Below, in pieces: positions 51,934 through 60,712 of a DNA stretch of 64,000 nucleotides; the stretch's first letter is position 1; each line of letters starts with the position of its first letter. The position numbers and the translations under genes are program-made. The stretch is from a virus. Below the pieces are notes generated by a model. It was not told the origin of the DNA, made no database searches, and worked only from the letters and a program-made list of their open reading frames with translations. The stretch covers positions 31,293 to 95,292 of IMG/VR virus record IMGVR_UViG_3300023184_004591; one strand, 5' to 3'.

Positions 51934-53394
51934 ATGTCAATAAATAATTCATATTTCAGTAGGAATAATACTTTAATATCTAATAGCTTTGTTAATTCAG
52001 GGAGAAATCCTGTTACCGAATTATTTTATGGTGATGGAAGTCTTGTGAACCCAATCGGATTCACACGTTTTATCTTTGATTTAGATCTTACTTTATTAAA
52101 AGAAAAATATCAAAATGGTATTATAAGTGAGGGGTGTAATTCAGACACAACTCATACTTTAAGGATGACTAATACAAGTTATTTTGATAAAGAATTGTTA
52201 AATACTTCAACATCTCAAGGTAGACTAAGAGCAACATCTTTTGATTTAATTTTATTTAGAATTCCTTATGTGAATTTTGATGAAAATCAACCTCAAATTT
52301 GGGACGAGGGAGTTGGTTATGATTATTATGATCAAGTAACAGGAATACCAAGTGATAAGAACTATTCCGATAGACCTTCAAATTGGTCAGCAACAACAAC
52401 AATTACAGATTGGCAACAAGCAGGAATTTATAATAATAAAAATACAGGTTCATTTAATTATAATCAATTAGAAATTGTTGCAACACAACATTTTGAATTT
52501 GGTGATGAGAACATAGAGTTTGATATGACAAGTGAAATTAACTCTATTTTAGATGGTACATTAATCAACACCACAGGATGGGGTATTGCTTACTTACCTC
52601 AAGTTGAAAACTTAACTGGTACGACGGGTAATTACTCTGTTGGGTTCTTTACACGACACACTCAAACCTTCTATGAGCCATTTTTAGAGACTAATTACAA
52701 TGATGTTATTGAAGATGATAGAAATTCATTCTCATTAGGTAAAATTAACAAATTATACTTATACATTTTTGAAGATGGGGATTTTCAAAACTTAGACAAC
52801 AATCCTTTAGTTACAATTAGTGATCAATCGGGAACTCCAATACCGGGTCTTGTAAATATGTCATCTTGTCAAGTCACAAAGGGTGTATATGAGATAACAA
52901 TTCCACCATTACTTGGATATAAAACCCCATGTATCTTTACGGATACTTGGTCTGACATTTCATTAAATGGTTTTTCATTACCTAATGTGATTAATGAATT
53001 TGCAATTTACCCATTAAAAAAATCTATTCAAATTGGGACGACAACTAATGATCCTGCGGTATATGGTTTTGATTATTATGGGATTAAACAAGACGAAAAA
53101 ATATTAAATACTGACATTAGAAAAGTTGGTGTTATAATCAAAAAGGCATATACAACCAACCAACAATTACCAAAAATTGAGGGTCAATATAGGGTATATG
53201 TTAGAGAAGGTCAAACCGAAGTTCAAGTTCAGGATTGGACCAAACTTAATAGAACTCCAAATGAGTACTATTTTATATTTGATACAAGGGATAAGATCCC
53301 AAATGAATACTACATTGACTTAAAAGTAATATCAAGTGGGGAGGTCAACACTTATAAACGACAAATAAAATTCCAAATAGTTAATAAGAAGTAA
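51934..53394 (+). CDS. Putative baseplate/tail structural protein
   Basis: 486 aa, beta-rich throughout, Asn/Tyr/Thr-rich, no signal peptide. SFDLILFRIPYVNFDENQPQIWDEG and FGDENIEFDMTSEINSILDG resemble the DNRLRE-type beta-sandwich found in surface proteins. C-terminal part (QYRVYVREGQTEVQVQDW; FIFDTRDKIPNEYYIDLKV) looks like an Ig-like domain. Placed between the hub and the large propeller protein, probably a wedge or fibre-connecting component. Confidence 0.55.
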   Translation: MSINNSYFSRNNTLISNSFVNSGRNPVTELFYGDGSLVNPIGFTRFIFDLDLTLLKEKYQNGIISEGCNSDTTHTLRMTNTSYFDKELLNTSTSQGRLRATSFDLILFRIPYVNFDENQPQIWDEGVGYDYYDQVTGIPSDKNYSDRPSNWSATTTITDWQQAGIYNNKNTGSFNYNQLEIVATQHFEFGDENIEFDMTSEINSILDGTLINTTGWGIAYLPQVENLTGTTGNYSVGFFTRHTQTFYEPFLETNYNDVIEDDRNSFSLGKINKLYLYIFEDGDFQNLDNNPLVTISDQSGTPIPGLVNMSSCQVTKGVYEITIPPLLGYKTPCIFTDTWSDISLNGFSLPNVINEFAIYPLKKSIQIGTTTNDPAVYGFDYYGIKQDEKILNTDIRKVGVIIKKAYTTNQQLPKIEGQYRVYVREGQTEVQVQDWTKLNRTPNEYYFIFDTRDKIPNEYYIDLKVISSGEVNTYKRQIKFQIVNKK

Positions 53395-53404
53395 ATCTAT
53401 TTGA

Positions 53405-53418
53405 TATTTATAAATAAA
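53405..53418 (+). promoter_or_regulatory. Late-promoter-like motif
   Basis: TATTTATAAATAAA with an exact TATAAATA core (53409-53416). It begins 24 nt before the ATG at 53429. Confidence 0.65.
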
Positions 53419-53428
53419 AAAAATAATT

Positions 53429-56400
53429 ATGGGATCAGATAATCAAAATTTTTCAGGATGGAGCGGTAGCACCTTCGATATAACAAAACTAAACTTTAGT
53501 GGAAGAACAAAAAGTGAGACCACAAAAAGTCCACGAATTGTTACAGGACCTGTGGATATCACAAAAGATAGACCTAAAAAATCTACTATCACACCAGGTG
53601 TTAAACAAATGCCTATAGCAAAAGTTAAATCAGAAACAATTTTTGATGCAACAAAAGCATCAAAATTAGGTAGACCATCTATGTTAAGCTCGGCACCTTT
53701 AGAATCAAATAATTTACCATTTACCGCAGGAACAGTTGATACAAGTTTCCCATATGGGGTTGATACAGGTTTTAACGGTGAGGTTTATGTATCTAAAGTA
53801 CAATCAGATGGTAAAATATTAATTGGTGGTGATTTTACTAATTACAACTACAACGGATACAATTATTACTCACCATATTTAATTAGATTAAATTCTGACG
53901 GTTCTCCTGATTTTGACTTTGCATATACGTATCATGCCGATGACGCTGGTTGGATGATAAACGGTGGGGTAAGAACCATTGATATTCAGTCTGATGGTAA
54001 AATATTAATCGGTGGTGGATTTGACGCTTATTCTGGCGGGACATACTATTATTCATCAGGAATTATGAGATTTAATTCTGACGGAACATTTGACAATACA
54101 TTATTTGTTGGTGATGGTTTTAATGATGAGGTATTAAAAATTATAGTACAACCTGATGGTAAAATATTAGTGGTAGGTATATTTTTTCAATATAACAACA
54201 CTGATAATTGGAGGATTATTAGATTAAATTCTAATGGAACTCCTGATTCAAGTTTTATTACGGGGGATGGTATTGATTTTGATGATTATGGAATTGTTTA
54301 TGATATGATATTACAACCTGATGGTAAAATTATCTTAGGTGGTGATTTCTATAATTATAATGGAGTTGAATCTGACTACATTGTTAGACTTAATTCAAAT
54401 GGTTCATACGATAACACATTTGTAACGGGTGCAGGTTTTAATGATACAGTTAGTTCATTAGCATTACAGTCCGATGGTAAAATTATTGTTGGAGGTGATT
54501 TTAATTATTATAATAACATAGACTTATATAGTGGTTATATTGTTAGATTAGGTGTTAACGGTGAAATGGATACAAGATTTGGTTATGGTCTTGACAATAC
54601 CGTTTATTCCTTGACAATCCAATCTGACGATAAGATATTAGTTGGTGGGAGCTTTGGTGATTTTTATCCTTATGATTTTGGTACAATTAATATTGATAAT
54701 CTTGTTAGATTCCAATCTGATTGTACACTTGATTTAAGTTTTGTATTTGACAGTGGTGTTTATAATGGGAGTGTTCTTTCTATAACATTAGATTCTGATG
54801 ATAGAATTTATGTTGGTGGTAGTTTCTATGAGGACGGTTCTCCGTGGTTATTAAACCGTTTTGGTAGATTAAACAACTCAATATTAGAATATCCTTATGT
54901 TTATACGGTTGAAGCTTGTACTCAACCTTTAGTGGACGAAACAATAACTTATGTGATTGGTTCAATGACTGAATTAAATCCTTTTATAACATATAGTTTA
55001 CAAAGTATTCAAAATCCTTCAATAACAGTTTGTGGTTTTTTAACTGACACATACCCATCTAACGTTATTGAGTACACTGCCGTTAACACATATTACGATT
55101 GTGAAGAAGCTTATAAATCAAATAATAAATTAGTAATTGTTGAGGATGGTATAACAGGTCAACAATCTCCGTGGGTTGTTGATAACAAATATGAGGTAGG
55201 TGACATTTTTTATATTAATCAAGTAATTGATGAATTCACTAGATTTTTTGTTAAATTTGCCGCAAAAATAATTGAAATTACTCCTTGGTCGGAATATGAC
55301 GGATTCTTTGGTGATATTTGGGATTACTTACCCCCATCAAATTATGTTCCTTATGCGTCAGTTAATGATGCGATAGAGGCGAATGGACTTATTTATGAGG
55401 CATATGCTTGTTCAGTACCCGCAAATTTTTATCCTTTAATTCATAAAGCATATTATGACTATACAACAATATTAATACCAATTGAAAATAGTCCTGTTAA
55501 CGTTATTAGTAATTATTTACCAATAGGTCCTTATGAATTTATTTCAGGCGGAACTCCAGAAATATTTAGCACAATTGAAATTGCGGATGGTGAATCTTGT
55601 GATTTAGGTTTAACTAAAATAGCACCTGAAGGCGTATTAAATCAAAATTTCCTTAACACAGGATTTGATGGGAATTTAGTTTACACAATGGTGGAACAAC
55701 CTGACGGTAAGATATTAGTTGGGGGTAATTTCAGTGATTATCTTGAAGTACCGGTTGGTAATTTTATGAGAATAAATCCTGATGGAAGTTTAGACGAGAC
55801 ATTCTACTTGGGTCAATTCAATAGTTATATTAGAGCTATTGCTTTACAACCTGATGGTAAAATATTGGTTGGTGGTAATTTCACAAATTATGACGGATAT
55901 AACGCTGGACGTATAATTAGATTAAATTCTGATGGAACTATCGATTCAGGATTTACTTTTAATACTGAATTTAACGGTATTGTTAGAGCAATCGTCATTC
56001 AAAGAGACGGTAAAATTGTTGTGGGTGGATCATTTGATTATTATTATGACTTTTATTGCCCACAAATTGTTAGATTAAATTCTAATGGTTCACCTGACTT
56101 TACATTTGATATGGGAGACGGTTTTGATGGTGATGAAGTGTATACAATTATAATTGGTGATACAAAAGAAACTTTTTGGTCAGGTAGTGGAAATGTCCCA
56201 ACAACATATACTGAAGATTTAATTGTTGGTGGTAGATTTACTTATTATAAAGGAACCAATAACATAGGTGGTATTGTTAAATTATCTTCAACAGGGGATA
56301 TATTACCTGATTTTGGTAATGGTTTTAATCAAGACACAGGAGGAACACCAAGAGTAAATAGAATTGTTAAACAACCTGATGGTAAGTTAATAGTTGTTGG

Positions 56401-58528
56401 TGGTTCTAATAATGGAAATGACTTGGTCGACTATAATGGAATATGTATTCCTCAAAATATGGTTAGATTAGTTGGTGATGGTGATGGAGGTTATCAAATT
56501 GATAACACATTTATACCATATCCTGGTGGTGAATCAGGAGACTGCGGACCTGATTATGACGCAGGTTTTGATGGCGCTGTATTATCAGTCGCATTATTAC
56601 CAAACGGTAAATATATGGTCGGAGGACAGTTCGGTAAGTTTGAATGGGATGAAAACCTAGAAGAGGTTGATGTACCGTATTTAGTTAGATTAAATTCTGA
56701 CGGTAGTTTAGACGAAACTTTTACATTCACAATAAATGATAACTACGTTAATAATGTTTTATTATTATCATCAGGAAGATTATTAGTGGGAGGTTGGTTT
56801 AATACTCCTCAGGATTTAATGTTAGAATTATTTATTGGTGAAGAATATGTATTACGTTCATTTGACACTTGTGATGGTTTAACATCAAATATTTTCTTAC
56901 CAACAGGTTATAAACCCGAATATGTGGAAGGGTCGTTAGAAAACGTAACCGAATTACCATATTCACCAATTTCAATTATTGGTTTAAATATAGTTTATCA
57001 AAATGTTAGTGGTGACGATGATAGTAATTTCTTTATTGAATTACCGTTAGATTTTGATGTTAATTTCTTAGGGGTAAATTATACTTCAGTAAATGTTGGG
57101 ACAAACTCATATTTAACATTTGGTGGTGGGTCTGATAATTACGGTATTGACCCATTACCTGAAGATATCCCAAATGAAACAGGTTTACCAGGTGTGTATC
57201 TATCAACAAGAAACAATGATGGTACTTGTTTAGATTCATCATTAGTAACATTATATACAGGTACTACAGATGGTGGTAACACAACAATAATTAGATTTGA
57301 GGGAAATCACGAAAATTCAACTGACTTTCCTTATGAGACTAATTTAATTTACAACTTTAAATTTTATAAAGACCAATCAAATTACTTCGATATTATTATT
57401 GAGCAAAATGACGTTTTCTGTAATGATGACCCTACGGGTGGTGTTAGTGACGGTATCAATACAACTTGGGTTTCATCATTTGATAGTTCATCTGAAAAGT
57501 CATATAGAATAAGTGGGAGTGTTGCAAAACCAATCAAAGCAAACCTTAATAATAGAGCGGTAGTATGTGGTACTATTGGTGATGTAATAACTACACCACA
57601 ATTAAATGGTGGTCCAATTGGTGGTAGTATGTACTTTGATGGTGTTAATGACACTATGGTTCAAATTAATAATGATGGAGGACAATTTGGATTTGGTGGA
57701 CCAGGTCTATGGGATTTTACAATCGAGTGGTTCCAATATTGGGAAGGCGGTACAACTAACGCAAGACCGTTCTCAATTGCGACTTATAGTGTTGGGGATG
57801 GTGATGTACTACAAATATCATTTGAGGGGGACGGTCTTCTTTGGGTTAGTGGTAATACCGCTAGTTTAAATATCAACTTAAATGATATACAAAATAAATG
57901 GGTTCATTTTGCAATAACAAGATACTATAATGGTTTAAATCATTTGTGGTGTGTCTATGTTGATGGTGTACGAGTTATAACAGATTGGACAAATGATACT
58001 ATTTTAACAAATACATTACCATTAGTGATTGGTAATCAAACTAATAATGACGGTAAATTCCAAGGATATATTACAAACTTTAGAGTTAATAACCAATCGG
58101 CAATCTACTCAGGACCAACCATAACGGTTCCAACACAACCATTAACTTGTGATAATAATGTAATATTGTTAATAAATTCAAACGATGCTGATAATTTATA
58201 TAAAGATATTTGTGGAGGACAAACTACATCAAATACTGGAGTTACTTGGTCAAATTTAACACCATTTGTAAATACACTTGATTTCTCATTATTCACTGCA
58301 ACTGATTTTACAAGTTATAACACTTGTAATGATTGTTTGAATACTGATATATATCAAGTATCTCTATATGTTAGAAACTTTTTATCAATAAAAAATAATG
58401 AGACTTTACCTAATTTTGTGTCATATAATACTATGACATTATCTGACATTCAGAAGGTACAATCATTTGGTCCAATATTCACAACTCTTGGTCCTGAGTC
58501 TTACGAAATACTAAACTATAATTTATAA
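53429..58528 (+). CDS. Giant adhesin with two 7-repeat delta-60 beta-propellers and LamG-like domain
   Basis: 1699 aa. N-terminal about 100 residues are a flexible, Lys/Thr-rich attachment region. Then seven delta-60 repeats (about 120-490; QSDGKILIGGDF...IVRLNSNGS), a spacer domain (about 490-745), and seven more repeats (about 750-1140; QPDGKILVGGNF...IIRLNSDGT). Seven repeats each suggests two complete seven-bladed propellers. Next is a beta domain (about 1150-1380; NIDO-like by pattern) and a LamG/ConA-like domain (about 1390-1600; MYFDGVNDTMVQ, WVHFAITRYYNG, LWCVYVDGVRV, GYITNFRVNNQSAIY) for carbohydrate binding. Likely the main distal tail or receptor-binding protein. Delta-60 repeats are better known from bacterial secreted proteins. 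Confidence 0.82.
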   Translation: MGSDNQNFSGWSGSTFDITKLNFSGRTKSETTKSPRIVTGPVDITKDRPKKSTITPGVKQMPIAKVKSETIFDATKASKLGRPSMLSSAPLESNNLPFTAGTVDTSFPYGVDTGFNGEVYVSKVQSDGKILIGGDFTNYNYNGYNYYSPYLIRLNSDGSPDFDFAYTYHADDAGWMINGGVRTIDIQSDGKILIGGGFDAYSGGTYYYSSGIMRFNSDGTFDNTLFVGDGFNDEVLKIIVQPDGKILVVGIFFQYNNTDNWRIIRLNSNGTPDSSFITGDGIDFDDYGIVYDMILQPDGKIILGGDFYNYNGVESDYIVRLNSNGSYDNTFVTGAGFNDTVSSLALQSDGKIIVGGDFNYYNNIDLYSGYIVRLGVNGEMDTRFGYGLDNTVYSLTIQSDDKILVGGSFGDFYPYDFGTINIDNLVRFQSDCTLDLSFVFDSGVYNGSVLSITLDSDDRIYVGGSFYEDGSPWLLNRFGRLNNSILEYPYVYTVEACTQPLVDETITYVIGSMTELNPFITYSLQSIQNPSITVCGFLTDTYPSNVIEYTAVNTYYDCEEAYKSNNKLVIVEDGITGQQSPWVVDNKYEVGDIFYINQVIDEFTRFFVKFAAKIIEITPWSEYDGFFGDIWDYLPPSNYVPYASVNDAIEANGLIYEAYACSVPANFYPLIHKAYYDYTTILIPIENSPVNVISNYLPIGPYEFISGGTPEIFSTIEIADGESCDLGLTKIAPEGVLNQNFLNTGFDGNLVYTMVEQPDGKILVGGNFSDYLEVPVGNFMRINPDGSLDETFYLGQFNSYIRAIALQPDGKILVGGNFTNYDGYNAGRIIRLNSDGTIDSGFTFNTEFNGIVRAIVIQRDGKIVVGGSFDYYYDFYCPQIVRLNSNGSPDFTFDMGDGFDGDEVYTIIIGDTKETFWSGSGNVPTTYTEDLIVGGRFTYYKGTNNIGGIVKLSSTGDILPDFGNGFNQDTGGTPRVNRIVKQPDGKLIVVGGSNNGNDLVDYNGICIPQNMVRLVGDGDGGYQIDNTFIPYPGGESGDCGPDYDAGFDGAVLSVALLPNGKYMVGGQFGKFEWDENLEEVDVPYLVRLNSDGSLDETFTFTINDNYVNNVLLLSSGRLLVGGWFNTPQDLMLELFIGEEYVLRSFDTCDGLTSNIFLPTGYKPEYVEGSLENVTELPYSPISIIGLNIVYQNVSGDDDSNFFIELPLDFDVNFLGVNYTSVNVGTNSYLTFGGGSDNYGIDPLPEDIPNETGLPGVYLSTRNNDGTCLDSSLVTLYTGTTDGGNTTIIRFEGNHENSTDFPYETNLIYNFKFYKDQSNYFDIIIEQNDVFCNDDPTGGVSDGINTTWVSSFDSSSEKSYRISGSVAKPIKANLNNRAVVCGTIGDVITTPQLNGGPIGGSMYFDGVNDTMVQINNDGGQFGFGGPGLWDFTIEWFQYWEGGTTNARPFSIATYSVGDGDVLQISFEGDGLLWVSGNTASLNINLNDIQNKWVHFAITRYYNGLNHLWCVYVDGVRVITDWTNDTILTNTLPLVIGNQTNNDGKFQGYITNFRVNNQSAIYSGPTITVPTQPLTCDNNVILLINSNDADNLYKDICGGQTTSNTGVTWSNLTPFVNTLDFSLFTATDFTSYNTCNDCLNTDIYQVSLYVRNFLSIKNNETLPNFVSYNTMTLSDIQKVQSFGPIFTTLGPESYEILNYNL
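53790..54900 (+). repeat. First block of seven delta-60 repeats
   Basis: Approximate bounds. Seven units of about 50-60 codons, each with D(G/D)(K/R)I(L/I/Y)(I/V/L)GG(D/S/G)F except the third (VVGIF), followed by an (R)LN(S)(D/N)G motif. Confidence 0.7.
55690..56850 (+). repeat. Second block of seven delta-60 repeats
   Basis: Approximate bounds. Seven units of the same type; the fourth (LIVGGRF) and fifth (LIVVGGSN) are the most diverged and longer through insertions. Confidence 0.7.
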
Positions 58529-58534
58529 AAAATC

Positions 58535-58762
58535 ATGATAACACCAATTTTATTCTTCAATAATCCAGAACAAGCTGAAGCCCCATTATCTGCGAATACT
58601 GAAACTGTTATTTGTTATACTTGTCTTTCGGACATTAATAATGGTAATGCATATTATTACACAAATACGGTACCACACCCAACCTACACCAATGAATTTG
58701 GTAAAGCGGTAGTACAATTAGATATGGTCACATTAGGAGGACCTAATGGATTAAATAATTAA
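58535..58762 (+). CDS. Hypothetical small protein
   Basis: 75 aa, starts MITPILFFNNPEQAEAPLSA; Asn/Thr/Tyr-rich, beta-prone, with one CxxC-like pair (CYTC). 6 nt after the giant adhesin gene and 3 nt before the next. Possibly a tail-fibre chaperone or a small virion component; no motif supports a specific role. Confidence 0.5.
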   Translation: MITPILFFNNPEQAEAPLSANTETVICYTCLSDINNGNAYYYTNTVPHPTYTNEFGKAVVQLDMVTLGGPNGLNN

Positions 58763-58765
58763 TTT

Positions 58766-59248
58766 ATGAAAAAAATTATTAAACTAAATGAATCGGACAT
58801 TACCAATTTGGTAAAAAAGGTTCTTAATGAACAAAAAGGTGGTCGTTATATGTTCTTCTCAAATTTAGAACAAATGAGAAGACAATGTGATCTATTATTA
58901 GATTTAGATGAATCTATGGTTGAGGAGATTCTTGGGAATGGTCACGATTGGGCTCAAGATCATATCTCCGAAGCAAAGAACAATATGGATCAGGTATTTG
59001 ATTTCCTTATGAATGAAACCAAAAAAGACGGTATGGAGTTATCAATGAATATTGACGATAAAGATATGGTTATGTCGGAAGGTAGAAAAAAAACAGGAAC
59101 TAAACTTTGTGCTCGTGGTAAATCAGCCGCAAAATCTAAATTTGACGTATACCCAAGTGCTTACGCTAATGGTTATGCGGTACAAGTATGTAAAGGAACA
59201 AAACCTGGTTTAGACGGTAAGAAAAGATGCTCTTCACCATACTGTTAA
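58766..59248 (+). CDS. Small Cys/Lys-rich protein with probable head-targeting N-terminus
   Basis: 160 aa. The N-terminal peptide (INLNE-type: KLNESDITNLVKKVLNEQ) is amphipathic and ends in L-N-E (20-22), fitting (L/I)-x-E prohead protease sites. Middle part is acidic and helical. C-terminal about 50 residues are basic and Cys-containing (KLCARGKSAAKSKF ... QVCKGTKPGLDG). No known enzyme motif. Possibly an internal head protein injected or packaged with DNA. Confidence 0.55.
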   Translation: MKKIIKLNESDITNLVKKVLNEQKGGRYMFFSNLEQMRRQCDLLLDLDESMVEEILGNGHDWAQDHISEAKNNMDQVFDFLMNETKKDGMELSMNIDDKDMVMSEGRKKTGTKLCARGKSAAKSKFDVYPSAYANGYAVQVCKGTKPGLDGKKRCSSPYC

Positions 59249-59288
59249 TTTTTTTTTAAAAATATTTTTTTTATTAGGATAATTTCTA

Positions 59289-59296
59289 TATATTTG
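59289..59296 (+). promoter_or_regulatory. Bacteroidota-type -7 box (TAnnTTTG)
   Basis: TATATTTG 23 nt before the ATG at 59319. The TTTG -33 partner is not clearly present (only an A/T-rich run). No TATTTAT motif here, so this gene may use the host housekeeping factor. Confidence 0.4.
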
Positions 59297-59318
59297 TAGA
59301 TACAAACATTATGGAAAT

Positions 59319-59747
59319 ATGAAAAAAAAAATAAAAAGATTTTTTAGTAGATTAAAACTTAAATTGTACATTTGGTCAAAAAATTCTTCAAGGATTATAC
59401 CTACATATCAGGAAGAAGGCCCAACGTATGAAAAGACTTGTTTTAAAATTTGTCTCAAAATAATACATCACTCTGATACTGAATTTATGATTGCCCCAAT
59501 GTCGGATAAACGTTATCTTAAAAATGATCAGATGGGAATCTTTATTACGATGACAGAACGTAGAGTGGAGATTACGAATCACGTATACAACTACAACGTT
59601 AAATTAACTGAAAGAGATTGGCAACGTCTGACATACATATTTGATACTGAAACTGATAAAAGACGACTTAGTTATGAAAGTGAGATTAATTCACAAATTA
59701 CTAACTCTCTACACAACATATTAGAAAGAGTTTCTAATCTCGATTAA
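59319..59747 (+). CDS. Hypothetical basic protein
   Basis: 142 aa. Strongly basic, amphipathic N-terminus (MKKKIKRFFSRLKLKLYIW), then an alpha/beta region (CFKICLKIIHH; ITMTERRVEITNHVYNY) and a C-terminal helix (EINSQITNSLHNILERV). It could bind a membrane surface or nucleic acid through the basic end. Not recognised. Convergent with and overlapping the leftward gene at 59721 by 27 nt. Confidence 0.55.
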   Translation: MKKKIKRFFSRLKLKLYIWSKNSSRIIPTYQEEGPTYEKTCFKICLKIIHHSDTEFMIAPMSDKRYLKNDQMGIFITMTERRVEITNHVYNYNVKLTERDWQRLTYIFDTETDKRRLSYESEINSQITNSLHNILERVSNLD

Positions 59748-60443
59748 AATTTTACCAATTAAGGAATCTACGGATTCCTTTTTTGTTTTATACGATGTCA
59801 TAATTGGTTTTTGACCTTTACCTGTTTGTGTATCTTTTTTCTCGGCTTTTCTTTTTTGTTGACAAGCCCCTCTTTTTTCCGAATCTGACATTTTTCCCGC
59901 AACTCCCGCTGCTCTACATTTTGGATATGCCTTGTCTGTGGCGTCGTGTCTCCCACAAGGTGGATGCTTACCATCAACTTTCTTGCAAATGTTCACCCAA
60001 GGACCATTTGGTTGTGTGGACCCTTTTGGTTTCTTCTTTATTCCAAACCAAACCCCTAAATCTTCCATTAAAGTATCATCTGTTATTTCAACCCATTCAT
60101 TTACAGGAACTATTGTTAATTTTCTACCAGGTGTTTGATTAATATTGTTACCATCATCATCACTATAGGTTGAGTTAGGGTGGTTTTTTATATAATCACT
60201 AACTTTTTTTGCTTTAGATTCTATTTTTTTGATTTGTTTTTTTGTCTCATCCATAGATCCATCATAACTATCAAATTCTAACATTGGACTATCGTATTTT
60301 GAAACAGGAATTGTGAATGGTTGCATATCGATTTTTTTAAATAACCGAACACCAGGTTGTAATGGTGCAACATATGAACCTCTACCTCCACCATCGGAAG
60401 TTGCTTCAGATAAAATTTTCTTTATTAATTGATTTAAATCCAT
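59721..60443 (-). CDS. DUF5872-like, probable internal head protein
   Basis: 240 aa from the ATG at 60441-60443. A longer reading crosses the divergent promoter motif and is rejected. N-terminus MDLNQLIKKILSEATS resembles a capsid-targeting peptide with L-S-E at 11-13 before Ala. C-terminal third is Lys/Cys-rich (KKPKGSTQPNGPW, HPPCGRHDATDKAYPKCRA, KMSDSEKRGACQQKRKAEKK), which resembles the short basic DUF5872-type motif found in phage proteins. Its C-terminal end (VDSLIGKILIEI) echoes the N-terminal peptide. Probable DNA-associated internal protein. Confidence 0.6.
   Translation of the reverse strand: MDLNQLIKKILSEATSDGGGRGSYVAPLQPGVRLFKKIDMQPFTIPVSKYDSPMLEFDSYDGSMDETKKQIKKIESKAKKVSDYIKNHPNSTYSDDDGNNINQTPGRKLTIVPVNEWVEITDDTLMEDLGVWFGIKKKPKGSTQPNGPWVNICKKVDGKHPPCGRHDATDKAYPKCRAAGVAGKMSDSEKRGACQQKRKAEKKDTQTGKGQKPIMTSYKTKKESVDSLIGKILIEIRNSF
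59761..59785 (+). terminator. Rho-independent terminator inside the convergent gene
   Basis: AAGGAATC (59761-59768) and GATTCCTT (59773-59780) form a stem with a 4-nt loop followed by a T-run. It ends the rightward transcript of 59319-59747 but lies within the coding sequence of the leftward gene. Confidence 0.8.
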
Positions 60444-60457
60444 AATTTGTCTACTAT

Positions 60458-60465
60458 TATAAATA
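60458..60465. promoter_or_regulatory. TATAAATA element between divergent genes
   Basis: TATAAATA on the plus strand, 23 nt before the ATG at 60481; on the minus strand it reads TATTTATAATAG, beginning 22 nt before the ATG at 60443. One element could serve either or both genes. Confidence 0.5.
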
Positions 60466-60480
60466 TCAACACAATAGAAA

Positions 60481-60711
60481 ATGGAAGAACAACAGAATGA
60501 ATTATTTGGTAACCTATTTGGTACCATCAATTTACTAAGTGAAGAACATTTAGATGCAATCCTTATGTCCATGAATAAGGATCTCGCTTTATATTATTTA
60601 GTTGAGTCAGTTAAGTCGGCACATAAACGTGGGTCATTTACAATAGGTGAATCTGAAGTGATTTCTAAAGCAATAAGAACTTTATCAAAACAAGAAAATG
60701 TAACAGAATAA
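60481..60711 (+). CDS. Hypothetical small helical protein
   Basis: 76 aa, acidic, four short helices by pattern (NELFGNLFGTINLL, EEHLDAILMSM, ALYYLVESVKSAHKRG, ISKAIRTL). Soluble. Divergent from the internal-protein gene and convergent with the exported-protein gene (1-nt gap). Not recognised. Confidence 0.55.
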   Translation: MEEQQNELFGNLFGTINLLSEEHLDAILMSMNKDLALYYLVESVKSAHKRGSFTIGESEVISKAIRTLSKQENVTE

Positions 60712-60712
60712 T

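Noticed and set aside
59721-60572. Extended start of the DUF5872-like gene
   Set aside because: It would contain the divergent promoter and the start of the gene at 60481; the ATG at 60443 begins a plausible targeting peptide.
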